Assembly: GCF_040436345.1 (NCBI RefSeq)
Contig: NC_133223.1
Span: 5,209,847-5,273,846, forward strand
Direction of reading: 5' to 3'
Length of the DNA stretch: 64,000 nt
Source of the DNA: Pagrus major
Lineage: Eukaryota; Chordata; Actinopteri; Spariformes; Sparidae
Shown piece by piece: positions 10,774 through 21,975 of the stretch; the first letter of the stretch is position 1, and each line of letters starts with the position of its first letter. The notes below the pieces were generated by a model that did not search any database, was not told where the DNA came from, and worked only from the letters and a program-made list of their open reading frames with translations. A program made the translations under genes and the position numbers.

Positions 10774-11433
10774 TTACAGGAACGTCAAAAACACAGTATC
10801 AGGCCACATCCACCTGGCTTTCAGCTCTCCCCACGGAACTATTCTGCAGCACAAAGGAGTCTGTGCTCCCCCTGGCCAACAGGCCACAGCATTCAGAAGG
10901 TGGCAGTTTGCATCTGATATTATTTGGATGTTAAAAGAGTGATACAGCTTTCTGTTGAGGAATAGGAATGGATCTGGAGAGACTGGTTTGATCTGTATAT
11001 ACCTGCAGTCTTCAGCACCAATGATATTTGGCAATCCAGCTACAGCTAAAAAAGAGTTCTTAATCTCTACCTGCTGGTTAGCAGTGTACAGGAACAATAT
11101 GTACTGGGGCATGAATGATATTATCACTTTCAGTACCCTTGGAAGCGCACGGCTCAAAGAGGACTGTGAAATGCCTGACCTGTCTCCTATCTCTCTCTGA
11201 AATGATCCTGTTGCCAAAACTCAGAGTGCGCTGAATACTTGGAGTTGTGGAGGCACAGGATTTGACTGGCATGTGTCTCGCCTAACCTGAGGCTCCAGGT
11301 TATTACACAAATTCATAAGCAGTGCTCGTGGCAATCTGTAACAATGCAGCAGCCATTCATGTGTCTCATCAAACAGATCTATGCGATCTCTAAAAACGCG
11401 CTCTCTGCGTAAATATCCCAGGGTCTTGTTCAT
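10774..11433 (-). pseudogene. Broken PIF/Harbinger (HARBI1-like) transposase
   Basis: The minus strand encodes two frames in transposase order. 11221-11433 has RRERVFRDRIDLFDETHEWL and LPRALLMNLCNNLEPQ, the N-terminal part. 10774-11217 has GDRSGISQSSLSRALPRVLK, a helix-turn-helix-like region, and GLPNIIGAEDCRYIQIKPVS, which matches the first catalytic region of the DDE nuclease (family form GAIDCTHI). In this copy the catalytic Asp appears within GAEDC. The frame changes between the pieces and stops before the later catalytic Asp/Glu, so the protein is incomplete. The start lies where the LINE was inserted. Confidence 0.75.
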
Positions 11434-12016
11434 GAGTGAAGGGGAAAATGGAGCGTGAGATGGACACTCCTGTCCATCTCCATTTCCAAGTTTGGTGTGG
11501 CATCAGCAGTACTGTGCGGCTCTGGACCATCATGGTGAGAAGGGAACTGAGCCAAGCTCTCGATTTACCAGTCTATCTATGTTCCGACCCTCACCTATGG
11601 CCACAAGCTGTGGGTAGTGACCGAAAAAAGAGATTGCAGATACAAGCGGCCAAAATGAGTTTCCTCCACAGGGTGGCTGGGCTCGTACTATAGGGTGAGA
11701 AATTCACTCATCCGTGGGGAGCTCGGAGTAAAGCTGCTGCTCCTTTGTGTTGAAACAAGCCAGCTGAGGTGGTTCGGGGATCTTGTTAGGATGCCTCCTG
11801 GGCGCCTCCCTTGGGAGGTGTACCAGGCATGACCAACTGGGAGGAGACCCCGAGGCAGCGACTATATATCCCATCTGGCCTGGGAACACCTCGGGATCCC
11901 CCGGGAGGAGCTGGAAAGCATGGCTGGGGAGAAGGAGGTCTCGAATACCCTTCTAAGCCTGCTGCCTTTGCGACCTGATGAAGAGAGAAGAAGATAATGG
12001 ATGGATGGATGGATAT
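11434..12016 (+). mobile_element. Rex3/RTE-like LINE, 5'-truncated 3' end
   Basis: Plus-strand translations match the C-terminus of fish RTE-type LINEs: AKLSIYQSIYVPTLTYGHKL near 11555, MSFLHRVAGL near 11655, QLRWFGDLVRMPPGRLPWEV near 11760 and a YISHLAWEHLGIPREELE region near 11865. The element ends in a short GATG repeat (about 11998-12013), the tail typical of Rex3. It starts inside the Harbinger transposase, so it was inserted after that element. Several frame changes show it is dead. The exact clade within RTE is inferred. Confidence 0.7.
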
Positions 12017-12295
12017 GTGTTTTTTTTATGTTCCTATAATTTAAAACATATGTTTCCATGCATTGGACAAACAAAATTGTGGACTGTGTAAATGGGATGT
12101 CTTTCTCTTTTCTTCATGAGAGTGCTCTCGACCACCCCTACAATTTTCTCTTACCAAAGAGAAGAGCAAAAAAAAGAAAACATTGGTGAATCCAAGAAAT
12201 CAATGACTACTAACAAAATAAGAGAAAATCGTGGATACACCCAAAAATAAGTGAAAATTTGTTCATATAGTGCTTCTTGCATGAGGCCCGATGTC

Positions 12296-12485
12296 ACAAA
12301 ACATGAAAAATCCACATAGGATCAAAGGCAAGTGATACTATACTGATTATGGCTGGAGAGTCACCGGATGAGACAGAGCAATCTGGTACTGAAGAGAGGC
12401 GAAGACTGGGGTTATGTAGTGGCAGTTGATGAGTTGATGAAACACAGGTGCGTCTCTCCGCTGCAGTGGTGACACCACGCCCACA

Positions 12486-12525
<40 letters not shown>

Positions 12526-12950
12526 GGAGGATCAGGTAAGGGAAAAGGATGGGGGAAACAGGTAGGGGAAACACAACAGGGAAGGAAAACAGGCAAATAA
12601 TGAACTGTCCTGGTACACACGTGACAAATTACAGTACCTTACAGTGGATTTCAGCACCTCCGCAGTTTGTTGCTGTATACAGGCTGAGTAACGAGAGTGA
12701 CAAAAAATTCCACTTTTTAATCTCTGGGATCTCCCCATGACTTTCTCCTCCAGAGATCACCAGCTCCAGCAGTTGTCCGCCAGTTCATGCTACCGGGGTT
12801 GCTTGTTAATCCCAAACACTGGCGTCTGTCCCTCCTCTGTTAGTCCAATTAACTGCACAGCAAGCAGCAAGCCCTATTATTTGTCAGTTTTGTTTAAAAT
12901 TTTTTTTTTTACAAATTATCCAAAAGGCTTTAACACAACAAACACAGCAT
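12296..12950. repeat. Unassigned repeat with a (CA)n tract
   Basis: This is the likely continuation of the older repeat that flanks the Harbinger element. It contains a pure CA microsatellite at about 12488-12522. The frames here are translations of the microsatellite or of repeat sequence, not genes. Confidence 0.45.
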
Positions 12951-14105
12951 AGGGGTTGGGGACAGCGGCTGACATGTCGCAACTTGCTATCACTTAAAGC
13001 AGCTACACCCTGAATTATTCTTAACTAAGCCTTAATATAAGTAAAATAAAATAAATAGAATCACATTAAAATGTACTCCATGCACAGTTGTCATGAGCGA
13101 GGAAATTAGCTGTAGATACCAAAACTGCTTTTTGTACCAGACAATAAAAACATGTTTATTTCTGCTGTAAAGCTGGGCATTTTAACATGGGGTCTTACGC
13201 AGATTGACTCGCTTTTGGAGCTGACCTCAAGTGGCCATACAAGGAAATCCAGTCTTTGATACTTCCGTGTTGGTTTTTCCTTTCTTTAGCCCCGGAGGTT
13301 GCCACTTGGTCCCAGCGAGCACTAATGAAGATACAGGTAGTTGTGAAGTAGCTTTTGTATGTGAGAGCTGTCCAGCAGTTGCTTGACAGAGGTAACTTTA
13401 GCTTGTCTGCCCTGGTTAACTCGACTTTTAGCTCATCTTTCTTCTCAAAGTGCTTTTTTATATGTTTAGCGTATGTTTCACACTAGCTTTCTATGGCATA
13501 ACTTACAAGCATATCCCACTCTTTTCCCCCGGTTAGCAAACCGACAAACATGATCTTTGTCTTCAGAATTGACTGCAGCGTGATTGTTTTAATATGATAA
13601 AGCATATTGCTTGTACTACTACGTTTAAACTCCTTTTAACTTAGAATTGACTTTGTTGCCTTTCTTGTAGAAATGTTCCTACATTGAATTTCTTTTTGTG
13701 TGCTTCCCTTTTTACTTCTGACTGCTCTAGCTAGGACATTGGCAGATAGTGTGTGTGGCAGATTAAGTTATTGTCTTTCCCCCTGCTAAACTATTGCTGG
13801 GTGTAGAAGAACTGCTCACTTTAATGTCTGGGCGATGCTACTCAGCCCTATATATAGGCTGGGAGATGCTGCTCAGATGTGTGTTTCTTTTCTCTTCCTG
13901 GAGCCTGGCTTCCGTGTGTAGGCATGGCCTATAGCTGTGTCAGCAGTTGCTTGAACGTTGTGTTTCTTTTTAACCCTGTTCTCTTGTGATGGTAAGTGTG
14001 TCTGTGTTGCCACTCATGACTGTAGCATTCAGGGTGGTTCTTGGCCTGCACCACAGTGGTTGGCCTTCTCAGCCTCCATATTCTGATGGTTAGTGCTTCA
14101 TGCAA
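12951..14105. other. Intergenic, no recognised gene
   Basis: No coding exon supported. Around 13200-13320 the wording TGGCCATACAAGGAAATCCA followed by GGTTGCCACTTGG suggests a dispersed repeat that I cannot name. Confidence 0.35.
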
Positions 14106-15410
14106 CATTAATAGGGAGTTTTGGGTTAAATTTGGCTATCAACGAATGATTATCAGGGATAATTATTAATTATGATCAATAATACGATCCAATTGACATT
14201 AGATCACCTCGGGGCACCACCCTTGAAGAAGGGATAAGATAGGCAATTCACCAAATCAGTCACATAAAAAGGTACTTAACTGTCAGTCTGTAACTTTGAT
14301 TAATAATTAACTTAATAACTACAACCAAAATTACCATAACGGCTTGTAATGGTCGGAGTCCTTGACAGAGTAGGGGTTGGCAACATTCACTCTTGCACAA
14401 TATTAAATAGACAGCATGTAGGTTCAAAAGTCTTTCATGGCATGGCAAGACAGACTACAAAAAAAATGGCTGATCGAAGGGGGACTACACCATGGCTGAC
14501 GAAGGCTGGACTCAGATCCAAGATGGTGGATCACCACTTGTTTCTTTGATAGGAGAGAACAAAGAAACGATGGTGGTGTTCCCACCATCCGCTCACGGAT
14601 ATCTCACGTGTGTGTGACATGATGCCAGGTTAGAGAAGATGGTTAGTTGCATGCAAAGACCCTGAGTCTGTGTGAAGCATTATTCAACTAATGTTGAATT
14701 AGCTGTGTAGCAAAGCAAACTACCAATAACCTGACCTGAGACCACAATAACACCCAAACAGTGAACAAACACATAGATTGAACATGTATGCATTACATCA
14801 GCCAGAGTTGAAAAGTCCTGTGCTTAGCCGTGCTATGCAAGGCTGTGTGCTATCTAGGCCCAGTTCAACGTTACCAGTCCTTGAAGAAAAGGTGCTGGTG
14901 GTTCCTTGGCTGATGAGCCAAGCAGGAGAAGATTAAATTCCAATGCTTGAACAGTGCTGTTCTTGCTGTGCAAGGTCCGATGAAAGACAGTAGACAGAGG
15001 AAACTGGTCGCTCCTTTCCTTTGCAGGGATAGCAGCTCAGTGCTAACCTGCTTCTTATTCCTCAGATTGTGGAGTTAGCTGGTAAGCTTTGCGTCGCAGC
15101 TGCTGGTGCTAACTGAGCTAGAATACTAGCAGGACCTTGTGTCGTTGCTGTGAGGAGTATTTCTTTGGGCCTGCTGGAAATGCAGCTGGCAACTCTCAGC
15201 AGCTGTTGGGCCCAGAAGAATCCAGAAGAGAGCTTGGGGGCAGGCAGCCCCGTAGGAAAAGAGGTGGAGGAAGGAGCTGGAGTTTTGACTATCTGGTCAG
15301 TGGGGGGTCTGTCACCCTGACCAATAGTAGCTCAAAGCTGGGTCTCTTGGCAGTCTTTGCACCTAGGTGCAAGGACTCATCCTTTCGGGATCATGAATAT
15401 TCCTACTAAA
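14106..15410. repeat. Possible LTR-like interspersed repeat
   Basis: A block starting near TTGGGTTAAATTTGGC, with ATCACCTCGGGGCACCACCC at about 14203 and a long stretch free of coding motifs, resembles long repeated sequences of teleost genomes, perhaps a solitary LTR. No protein-coding part of a retroelement and no terminal duplication could be confirmed. Class and limits are uncertain. Confidence 0.25.
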
Positions 15411-15695
15411 TCTCAATCTGGCAAGCAGTTGTCCATGATCTTGCCAATGAACAAAACAGGCAAAACGGTAAGATCTTTAGTCCATGATGATATCACATAG
15501 TAGTTTTTTAAATTGTTGGTCTAAATCTAACTTACACTACAAAATAATATACCCTCTGTTTTCATTGTATGAGTTTGTAAGGTCAATTTACTTCCTAAGT
15601 AAATTTAAGAAACTCCAAATTTACTAAAAACATTTGCTGTGCAACACTTTCATTCTAATAATTCATATTTAAAAAAAAAATCTCAGAGGTAAAAA

Positions 15696-15703
15696 GATAT
15701 AAA
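15696..15703. repeat. Target-site duplication, left copy
   Basis: GATATAAA, identical to 16606-16613 on the other side of the hAT element. Confidence 0.85.
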
Positions 15704-16605
15704 CAGTGTTGGGCACGTTACTTTTAAAAAGTAATTAGTTATAGTTACTAGTTACTTCTCCCAAAAAGTAACTGAGTTAGTAACTTAATTACTCCACTAT
15801 AAAAGTAACTAGTTACCAGGGAAAGTAACTATTGTGTTACTTTTTTTTTTTTAAGTTTAAATATATCTAAGAATTTGGATTCTTTTCTAAGCGGGTTTCA
15901 AAAGCCAGTTGCATAGAGTAGAACTGCATAGACACCTACACAGAACCTTTAATATTTATTGCACCTCAACAGACCACAACTGGTAGACATACTGTGCTTC
16001 AAGTATTTTCTTCATCACAAAAATACACAGTGTAACAATATGAAGTGCTTTTAACTCTCTGTACATACTGTACTGTTCAAGTATTTTCATAAAAATAAAA
16101 GTAAACAGTTTAAATATGAAGTGCTTCAATTCTTTGTAGTGTAAATTGAATAAATCAAACTGTCACACAAGTTACTGTACTGACATACTGTACTTCACTA
16201 GTTTTGTAGAAGCGTGTGCCATTGAGAGATGCTTCATTAGATTAGAGTTGCTTACAACGGACGTGGACAAACACTTCGCTCTGGGACATGATGTACAGTT
16301 TGTGTGTGTGTGAGGCTGCTGTGTGCGTGTGTGGTTTGTGTGTAAGCTGAGCACTGCCTCTGATTGGCTTATGAACTCTTACTCTACCTTAGCCAATCAT
16401 CATCACTTATGCGGTTGTCTCGCCCCTCCCTACTCAGCTTTACAGCTCCTGTGGCAGAGAGCCAAGTCGGAGGACAACAGCTTCAACGAGTAGCTTCAGT
16501 TTATAACGCGCCACATTTAATTGTCGGTAACGGTAACGGCGTTGTAACAATGGAAATAGTAATTAGTTAGATTACCCGTTACTGAAAAAAATAACGCCGT
16601 CACTG
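15704..16605. mobile_element. hAT-type element with perfect 8-bp target duplication
   Basis: The element starts CAGTGTTGGGCACGTTACTT and ends with AACGCCGTCACTG; the outer CAGTG/CACTG are inverted. It is flanked by the identical octamer GATATAAA at 15696-15703 and 16606-16613, the 8-bp target duplication expected for hAT. Its ends are rich in AGTAACT/AGTTACT repeats. Near 16200-16300 the minus strand keeps a BED zinc-finger remnant (CPRAKCLSTSVVSNSNLMKHLSMAH without a full frame), so it is an internally deleted copy of a larger element. At 902 bp it has no transposase catalytic part and would need one supplied in trans. Confidence 0.85.
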
Positions 16606-16613
16606 GATATAAA
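16606..16613. repeat. Target-site duplication, right copy
   Basis: GATATAAA, identical to 15696-15703. It marks the right limit of the hAT element, about 150 bp from the end of gamma-M gene 4. Confidence 0.85.
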
Positions 16614-16763
16614 TACATGCCAAGTATATAGGCGATGTGCTAAAAAATCACTGGAAATGGCTTCCCAATCCTGTATTAAATTAACATAAATGATGCAACA
16701 GGTAGAAACATTTTGTCAAAAAAGTTTATTATTTTGGCTTATTTAGACATTCTACAAGTGTAT

Positions 16764-17504
16764 TTACATGTCCATGATACGCCTCATGCTCATGAACCTG
16801 GTGCCACTCATGCCCATCTCCCTGAAGCTCCTGTACTCTCCGGGCCTCAGGTACATCATCTTGCCTCTGTAGTGGGGCTGCTCGTACATCAGCCAGTGGC
16901 CGTCCATCACGTTGCAGGACATGCAGTCGGACATACGGTAGCGGTCCATGATGTTGTCGCAGTCGTCCATCAGCTCATGCATCTGACCACCGAAGTTCTC
17001 CCTCTCGTAGATCTTCATCCTGAACTGGCCTCTGTGCTATTTTTGGGGAGAAAACAAAATCAAATGAATGCATTTATATCAAGTTTTGTGGGGGTTGTAA
17101 TCTGTAATAGGACCGTAGGTTGATGGATGCATTTTTATACCTACCATGGGGATCATACGGCAAGACCTGATGCAGTCTCTCATTCCCATCATGCTCATGT
17201 AGTCAGCGTACTCGCCCCTCCTCATGAAATACTGGTTTCCCATGTAGTTGGGACGGTCGTAGACCATGAAGCAGCCGCTCTCGACCCTGCAGGAGTGGCA
17301 CCTGCTCATGTAGGAGGACATGTCAGAGCAGTCGCTCATGCACTCATAGGAACGACCCTGGAAGTTCCTGTCCTCGTAGAAGATGATCTGAAAAAAGACA
17401 CAATATAAGGAATAGGGATTTAAGATAAAAAATAATATTGATATAATTGTAAATCAATCAAAAACAGCTGGTTAGATGAGCGTCCTTACCTTGCCCATGG
17501 TCAT
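16764..17504 (-). CDS. crygm: Gamma-M crystallin (gene 4 of 8)
   Basis: Lens structural protein with four Greek keys. Minus-strand coding exons: exon 1 17490-17504 (MTMGK), exon 2 17145-17387 (81 codons), exon 3 16764-17036 (90 codons and TAA). Product 176 aa. Introns are 102 and 108 bp with GTAAGG and GTAGGT donors. Exon 2 has [20 protein letters not shown] and [13 protein letters not shown]; exon 3 matches gene 3 almost residue for residue. One oddity is that the protein ends MDM, lacking the terminal Cys of genes 2, 3 and 5, because TAA follows the ATG directly. The AATAAA is at 16725-16730 (as tttatt). The hAT element inserted just downstream leaves this signal intact. Confidence 0.93.
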
Positions 17505-17573
17505 GGTGGCTGTGTAGGTTCTTCAGAGAACTGTGTTGCTGGTGTACTGATGGTGGTCCTGTTTTAACTGTTA

Positions 17574-17637
17574 CTTTTATACCTGACCAAATCCAAAGAA
17601 TCTGTGACTTCCATTGTGTAAACCCCTGACCCAGCAA
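17574..17637 (-). promoter_or_regulatory. Gene 4 promoter: TATA box and Maf-like site
   Basis: Minus-strand TATAAAAG at 17574-17581 and TTGCTGGGTCAG at 17626-17637, 45 bp apart. TTTGGTCAGG lies between them next to the TATA box. Further upstream CTATAGGCCTCTATACC also recurs in the family promoters. Confidence 0.62.
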
Positions 17638-20600
17638 CATGGTATAGAGGCCTATAGAGTGCTGAGGGGCATTTGTCACATTTCCATGTGATGGGATCCC
17701 CTAGAAGACTTTAGAATGGATTTTTCTATAGGTAAGTCAAAAACAATGGGCATTCTTTGAAGTTACAATACAGAGTAACAAACAATAGTCTCTTTTACCC
17801 TTTTCAAAATACAATTGATTGTGAACTTACTTGGTAAGTTAACAATCACAGACATAAGCATCCTTTTGTGTGACCACAACAGTCTGACATGCCAGTATAT
17901 AATGCACATCTGCAGGGGCACCATAAAGGGAGGGAGGGTGAGGATGATTCCAAGGGGCTTGGACTGACAGGGGCCCTCAACACGTCTGCATGAAAATAGA
18001 ACATTAATTATCTGAGGAAATGTTTTGGGCCCAGTAATATAATATTTAACCATTTGGAATTTCAAAAATAAATTATGATGTTTTTGTCCATTCCTTTTTT
18101 TGATAAAATCAACCAGGATATCTGCCATATCACACCCCTCAGTACAACATTGAATGGTTCAGCCCTACTAAGTGCTCAGGTCAGTCAGGAATGGTGGAAA
18201 CTAGCTGACCGGCTGTCTTGGTCTCTGTTGAGAGCGCTCACCCGACACTCTGTACACAATATCAAACTCAAAACCAAAATCAGGGTGCAAGAAACGGATA
18301 CACAGGCAGAAAAGGGCTCAAAGGGAGAACTATGGGCGACAATTTTTTTTACCCAGTTTTCTCCAAGAAAGGCAAGTGCCCATGTAATGAATGAGAATAG
18401 GATTTATTGACCAAGAACTGTATGTGTATGCATACAAAAAATCTGACTCCGCCTTTTTAATTGCTCTCAATGTAGTTACGTAAGAATAGACATACTGCTA
18501 AGAAGCACAACAACAGCTGAACAAAAAAAAGTACAAAATGTTAGTGTATACAAGTTTGTAAAAAAATAAGTATAAATCACTAATGGCCAACAATATAAAT
18601 ACAAGTCTAAAGTATTAAATGAATATACGTATATGGAGTGGATGATTATGTACATGTCTATTCACATTGGGACAATAACAGTGCATGATGATATGTACAT
18701 GTTCAAGACATGTGCATTATAAAAAGTCTATAATGGAAGTAGGTAAATGTTTTGGTGTTAGAGGGTTATTGCTACTATATGATTTACAGTATTTATGTGT
18801 TCTTCAGTTGGACATCCACTTTGTGTCCTGCCAGACAGTGGATCCCAGAAAGCTTAAAGCAACACTATGTAACTTTCTGGAGAAAAACAGTTGAGTCTAA
18901 TTCCAAGATTTTAGCTTTGTGTGAGTCCGTCGCGCCTACTAACGCCTTTTGGGACAGAATGTAGTTTGCACTGTGCTTGCTGCAGGATTCAGAGCAACCT
19001 GGATCAACTTTGTGCGCAAGCATGCCAGGTGGTATGCTGGGCAGCCTGATCCACTTGGTTGGTGCAGCAAAAAGAAAAAAAAGGGGAAGCCAGGATGTCC
19101 AGGAGGAAATGTGTACAATGTTTAATATTATATTAATTTAAAATTGATTTATGCATGAAATCAGGTGTGATGCTTGAGAACTTTAAGTCCTGATGACTGC
19201 ATAACCCTCTCAAAACACTTTATAAAACACTTTAACAGAACAGAAGTTGGAAATTGTAATTAAAGACACAAATCAGATGTCAACATAACACAGGTTAATG
19301 TTAACAAAAAACTGTTTTCACAGTTGTCACATTCACCTTTATTAGCCTACACCAGGCCAACGCCACTCTCAATAGAATGAACACAATACTATTAGTCCTG
19401 CTTTTAAAGTGCAGGCTCATTGTGCCAGCTGAGATGAAATCATCGCATTCGTCACTCTCATACGTTTTTTTAATTGGGGCCATGTGATGGACTGTTTGAA
19501 GTGGTTTGAAGAAGTATCGGCTGGCCTTACTATTGCAGTCAATGAAGCCTGAGCCACAGTGCCCACTAGTTTCTGTGATCAAAAAATAGACTTCACATTC
19601 TAAATGTTATTAAAAACAAATTGCATTGTCTTTTCAGTCAAATCTTACTCTAATAACAGAGGAACCAATAGGGATTAAACTTTACTGTTACCGTCCATCT
19701 GCCAAATAACCAACCACTTAACCCACCTTTTTGTTAACGAGTATCTTTGATATTCTAAAGGGTTAGGTCAGATCTGCACCAAGTCACACAATAACACAAA
19801 CACATTAACAGCTCGAGGCTGAGGTAAACCAGCAACTCCTGTGATCAGAGCTAAAATGAATGTTTTTGTCAATTTAGTCTGGTGGCTGTAAAGAGAGTGA
19901 TATCACAGCCTTTTCTGGTTAAATAAATGATCTAAGTCTTTCACAAAAGGTCCATGTCTGTATCGCTCCTCAGAATAAAAACCTGAAGCTTTCATTGGTG
20001 AAAAGTGCTTTTAGTGGAGGTAATGCTACTTTGACGGGCATACTTGCCCTCAAGCATTAGCGTTACATGGCAGTGATCTGCTGGACCAAAACCTCAAACC
20101 TTTTTGTGCCTATTGGTCATTTAGATGCCAACAATGTGTAGTGCAATCACTTCTCTCATAAAACAACTCATTGAATAAATGAGCTGGTTTAATTGCTGTC
20201 TCACTGTCAAGCAAGGAAGGCACCACCAAGTGATTTCTATTGACTAACGCAGGCACACCTGGCGATTCTGCTTGTCCAGCCATGCTTTCATCGTGATGTC
20301 AGTCAGGTTCATTAAAATCCCTGGATGCACCACAGCAATCAACACCAAGCCAGAGATGGTGGTGGTGGTGGGGGCTGGGGAGCACATACGTGGTTCAGGA
20401 GCAGTTTGTGTGAGGATCGCAGAAGAGCGAATGAAATGTCTAAACATTACGTAATTGGCAGAATGAATAAAATGTGCAGATTACTCGATCCACAAATGCA
20501 GATTCAACATTTCACACACAGAATTGCAAATGTATAAACGAAATCTCATAAAAAAATACACAAGTGAAGTTTTCTATTTCATTTTTTACAAATTAGAAAC

Positions 20601-20934
20601 AATATATTGACCAAAAGTCATTTATCACATTTATTTTAAAACCAAATGACAAGTCATGAGTAAGGAATTTTGTGCATAGCAGAACTCATCTGTAAATATA
20701 TTGGAATATTTGTGGATCATGGTTCGTGCATTTAGTTTTGAGACAAATTTCTCTCCATAGGTGAGGGGGTGGCAGGGGGTGCAGATGGTTGTTTGATGTT
20801 GGAGCCGTTGAGGGGTATGAGTGTTGGCTTATCAAAGAGTAGGATACATATAAGTTGTTGGCGAGTTCATAGTTGTGTGGAGGGAGCTGGTTTTTCTTCC
20901 TTTTTTTTTAGTGTTGCTACTCTGATCTCCTTTG
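17638..20934. other. Intergenic, no recognised gene
   Basis: No coding exon is supported in 3.3 kb. At about 18852, TTAAAGCAACACTATGTAAC matches the usual start of a widespread fish MITE/SINE-like repeat; its other end was not found. The several 60-120 residue frames on both strands share no recognisable motif. Confidence 0.4.
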
Positions 20935-21301
20935 TCAGTGTGTGTCTAGCCTGGTTGTACAAGATGCTTTCTCCACTCCTGTGGGCCTCTTCCTTGCCCT
21001 GCAGAAGCAGCTGTAGTTTAACTGTAAAACCAGGGTTATTGTTGTGTTTGTGCAGAGGGATTTAGTCGCCACGCAAGTCCTCACATATGTTGTTGTAATT
21101 TGTCCCAGTGTCGGCGAGTTCATGCAGATCTATAGCAGCAGCCTCTGAAACAGTCCAATCACTGCAGTCAAAGGCCTGTAATTCCAGCGTTGCCTTGTTG
21201 GTCCTTCTCTTACAGTCTTGACCCATTGATTCCCCCACATAAACTTTACTTGGCGGGTCACCTGGGTATATTAACAGCCGCCCAAGTATATATGGCGACA
21301 C
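20935..21301 (-). mobile_element. L2-type LINE fragment (endonuclease-RT linker)
   Basis: On the minus strand, ELQAFDCSDWTVSEAAAIDL and ELADTGTNYNNICEDLRGD resemble the conserved linker of fish L2-like ORF2 (family form CFDCTDWSVFEAAATDLDELTE). A decayed continuation runs to 20935. Frames are broken and no RT motifs follow, so this is a dead fragment. Confidence 0.55.
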
Positions 21302-21599
21302 TTTTAGCCTTTTGTACTTTATCTGTCCAAAGGAACGCCATTAATGATCAAGGTGGACAATTACAGCGACACCAGTGGCAATTTTTTTAAATTTCCAATT
21401 AGGGTAACTTGCCATTTTCAGCACGTAGGTTGCTAGCTTGGAGGTTGTTGTTCCCTGTCGCCGCAAAGATTTTGACAACGGTAACATGTAGCCATTGGCG
21501 ACCAGAAATAGGCAGGCAATAGCAGATTTATATGCCCAGTCTACATCCAGTGAGTCAGATTAGAAGGCTTACAGTTCCTTTAATAGGTTTTGTGGTTTG

Positions 21600-21975
21600 A
21601 GGCCACAGCTTTAGGAAAGACACTGTTCCACCTACTGGTGTGGGACCTTAATGTCCCGAATCATTTGTCAGATGGCAGCAGTTCAAGCAAGGTGTGTCCC
21701 TGATAATGTAAACAGTCTTCTTTTGCAATTGACTGGCATAGATAGTGTCCAGGTTTTGGAGCTCCATCCCGAAGATACACTGGGTCGACTTCGCCACATA
21801 ATGCAGGTCTTTTTGCTTGCCGTCTGTGTAGCTGTTATACCACACAGTAGTGCACTTAGTCAGGATGCTGTCAATGTTGCTCTTGTAGCAACTGAGCAGT
21901 GAGTATTAGGGTAGTTTCAGTTTCCTGAGGAAGAATAGTCATTGTTGGGCCTTTTCAACCAGGTGCAGAGTTTCT
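21600..21975 (-). mobile_element. L2-type LINE fragment (ORF2 C-terminus)
   Basis: Minus-strand reading from 21960 gives VEKAQQ, FFLRKL, CYKSNIDSILTKCTTVWYNS and a QCIFGMELQNL region. These fit the C-terminal KKAQQRLYFLRLL...SILTYCLCVWF region of L2-like ORF2. In minus-strand order this C-terminal piece comes before the linker piece at 20935-21301. The two are therefore either separate insertions or rearranged. Confidence 0.55.

Larger units (their letters stand above)
10385..12295. mobile_element. PIF/Harbinger DNA transposon with a LINE inside
   Basis: The two ends form an inverted repeat. The left end reads GACATTGGGCCTCATGCAGC. The right end, reverse-complemented, reads GACATCGGGCCTCATGCAAG. 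The element contains a broken Harbinger transposase on the minus strand (10774-11433) and a Rex3/RTE-like LINE insertion (about 11434-12016). No clean 3-bp target duplication is visible, so the outermost limits are uncertain by a few bases. Without the inserted LINE the element would be about 1.3 kb, so it is also internally deleted. Confidence 0.7.

Noticed and set aside
10382-12298. A 3-bp target duplication for the Harbinger element
   Set aside because: The flanking triplets do not match, so the exact ends are uncertain.
12294-12574. Frames rich in Cys-Val on the minus strand
   Set aside because: Translation of the CA microsatellite and neighbouring repeat.
14106-15410. A solitary LTR with defined ends
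   Set aside because: The wording is repeat-like, but no matching target duplication or terminal dinucleotides could be fixed, so it is kept only as a low-confidence repeat.
16713-17123. 136-residue plus-strand frame
   Set aside because: Antisense of gamma-M gene 4 exon 3 and intron 2; no independent support.
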